33,488 nt of DNA from Nitriliruptoraceae bacterium. GTDB taxonomy: Bacteria; Actinomycetota; Nitriliruptoria; Nitriliruptorales; Nitriliruptoraceae. Where the stretch lies: positions 1 through 33,488 of the forward strand of contig PWLR01000081.1 in NCBI GenBank assembly GCA_003558435.1. The letters are read 5' to 3'. Position numbers and translations under genes: made by a program. Within the stretch, counting starts at the first letter, position 1. Each line of letters opens with the position of its first letter. This document shows, in pieces, positions 33,295-33,488 of the stretch. The notes beneath the pieces are model-generated. The model ran no database searches. It was given only the letters and a program-made list of their open reading frames with translations, and was not told the origin of the DNA.

Positions 33295-33488
33295 ATGAGA
33301 TTCGACACGGGACTGACTGCGGCTGCCGCGATGTGTGTGCTGCTGGTGGCCTGCGGGTCGGGTCCGGCCGCGGGGTCGGGCGCGAGCGTCATCGACGACG
33401 TCGAGGACGGGGCCGACACATCCGAAGCGGACGACACCGAGGACACCGACGACGCCGCCGCCGATGCGGACGAGGAGGCCGATCCCGA
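33295..33488 (+). CDS. Acidic lipoprotein, 3' end beyond the window
   Basis: The first 64 codons of an exported lipoprotein. The signal peptide MRFDTGLTAAAAMCVLLVAC carries a lipobox with Cys20. It is followed by a Gly/Ser-rich stretch and a strongly acidic Asp/Glu/Thr linker (about 30-64) still running at the window edge. ATG at 33295 has GAGGAG upstream. The functional domain lies outside the window, so no role can be given. Similar acidic linkers occur in the membrane-anchored protein at 12145. Confidence 0.8.
   Translation, partial: MRFDTGLTAAAAMCVLLVACGSGPAAGSGASVIDDVEDGADTSEADDTEDTDDAAADADEEADP

Noticed and set aside
14022-33488. Second copy of the tRNA-Gly 3' end as an element boundary
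   Set aside because: I looked for the T-arm and acceptor sequence downstream and did not find it within the window.

Overview
The window is a uniformly GC-rich stretch of actinobacterial character. GTG starts are frequent, mycothiol-type LmbE and wax-ester/triacylglycerol acyltransferase families are present, and the regulators are of actinobacterial type. I would place it as a high-GC, probably deep-branching actinobacterium; the sequence alone does not settle the lineage. No rRNA, CRISPR array or intact insertion sequence was found.

Region 1 (1-13.9 kb) looks like ordinary chromosome. It holds the N-terminal 809 codons of an Lhr-type helicase, a GAF-domain regulator divergent from a SnoaL-flavin monooxygenase fusion, a decayed DUF559-type gene, a photolyase, an LmbE-family deacetylase, a type-2 3-hydroxyacyl-CoA dehydrogenase, a WS/DGAT acyltransferase, a membrane-anchored protein of unknown function and dUTPase. 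Photolyase, dUTPase and Lhr concern DNA maintenance; the dehydrogenase and WS/DGAT concern fatty-acid turnover and storage lipid. Five copies of an imperfect palindrome of about 40 bp are scattered over 1.7-8.7 kb, one of them in frame inside lhr.

Region 2 (13.9-15.2 kb) is a probable integration scar. A complete tRNA-Gly(GCC) with promoter and terminator is followed immediately by the last 64 codons of a tyrosine integrase, which then breaks abruptly into an unrelated, probably 5'-truncated reading frame.

Region 3 (15.2-26.7 kb) is accessory. A TetR regulator with a clear operator sits between two zinc-less MDR oxidoreductases. Then come an SGNH-hydrolase lipoprotein, a CPBP membrane protease, a lipoprotein serpin, a VOC protein, an SDR and a methyltransferase. 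Among them lie remnants of a GH1 beta-glucosidase, a frameshifted GNAT acetyltransferase, a trypsin-like protease and a membrane protein. Decayed genes are much denser here than in region 1.

Region 4 (26.7-33.5 kb) carries an arsenic module: arsR divergent from arsD-arsA, with all recognised metal-binding cysteines but no efflux permease in the window. It continues with a universal stress protein, a DUF5710-SNF2 helicase and the start of an acidic lipoprotein. The best leads are the dispersed palindrome, the serpin, the SnoaL-monooxygenase with its regulator, and the arsDA module without a pump. I did not see a clearly new defence or other multi-gene system.
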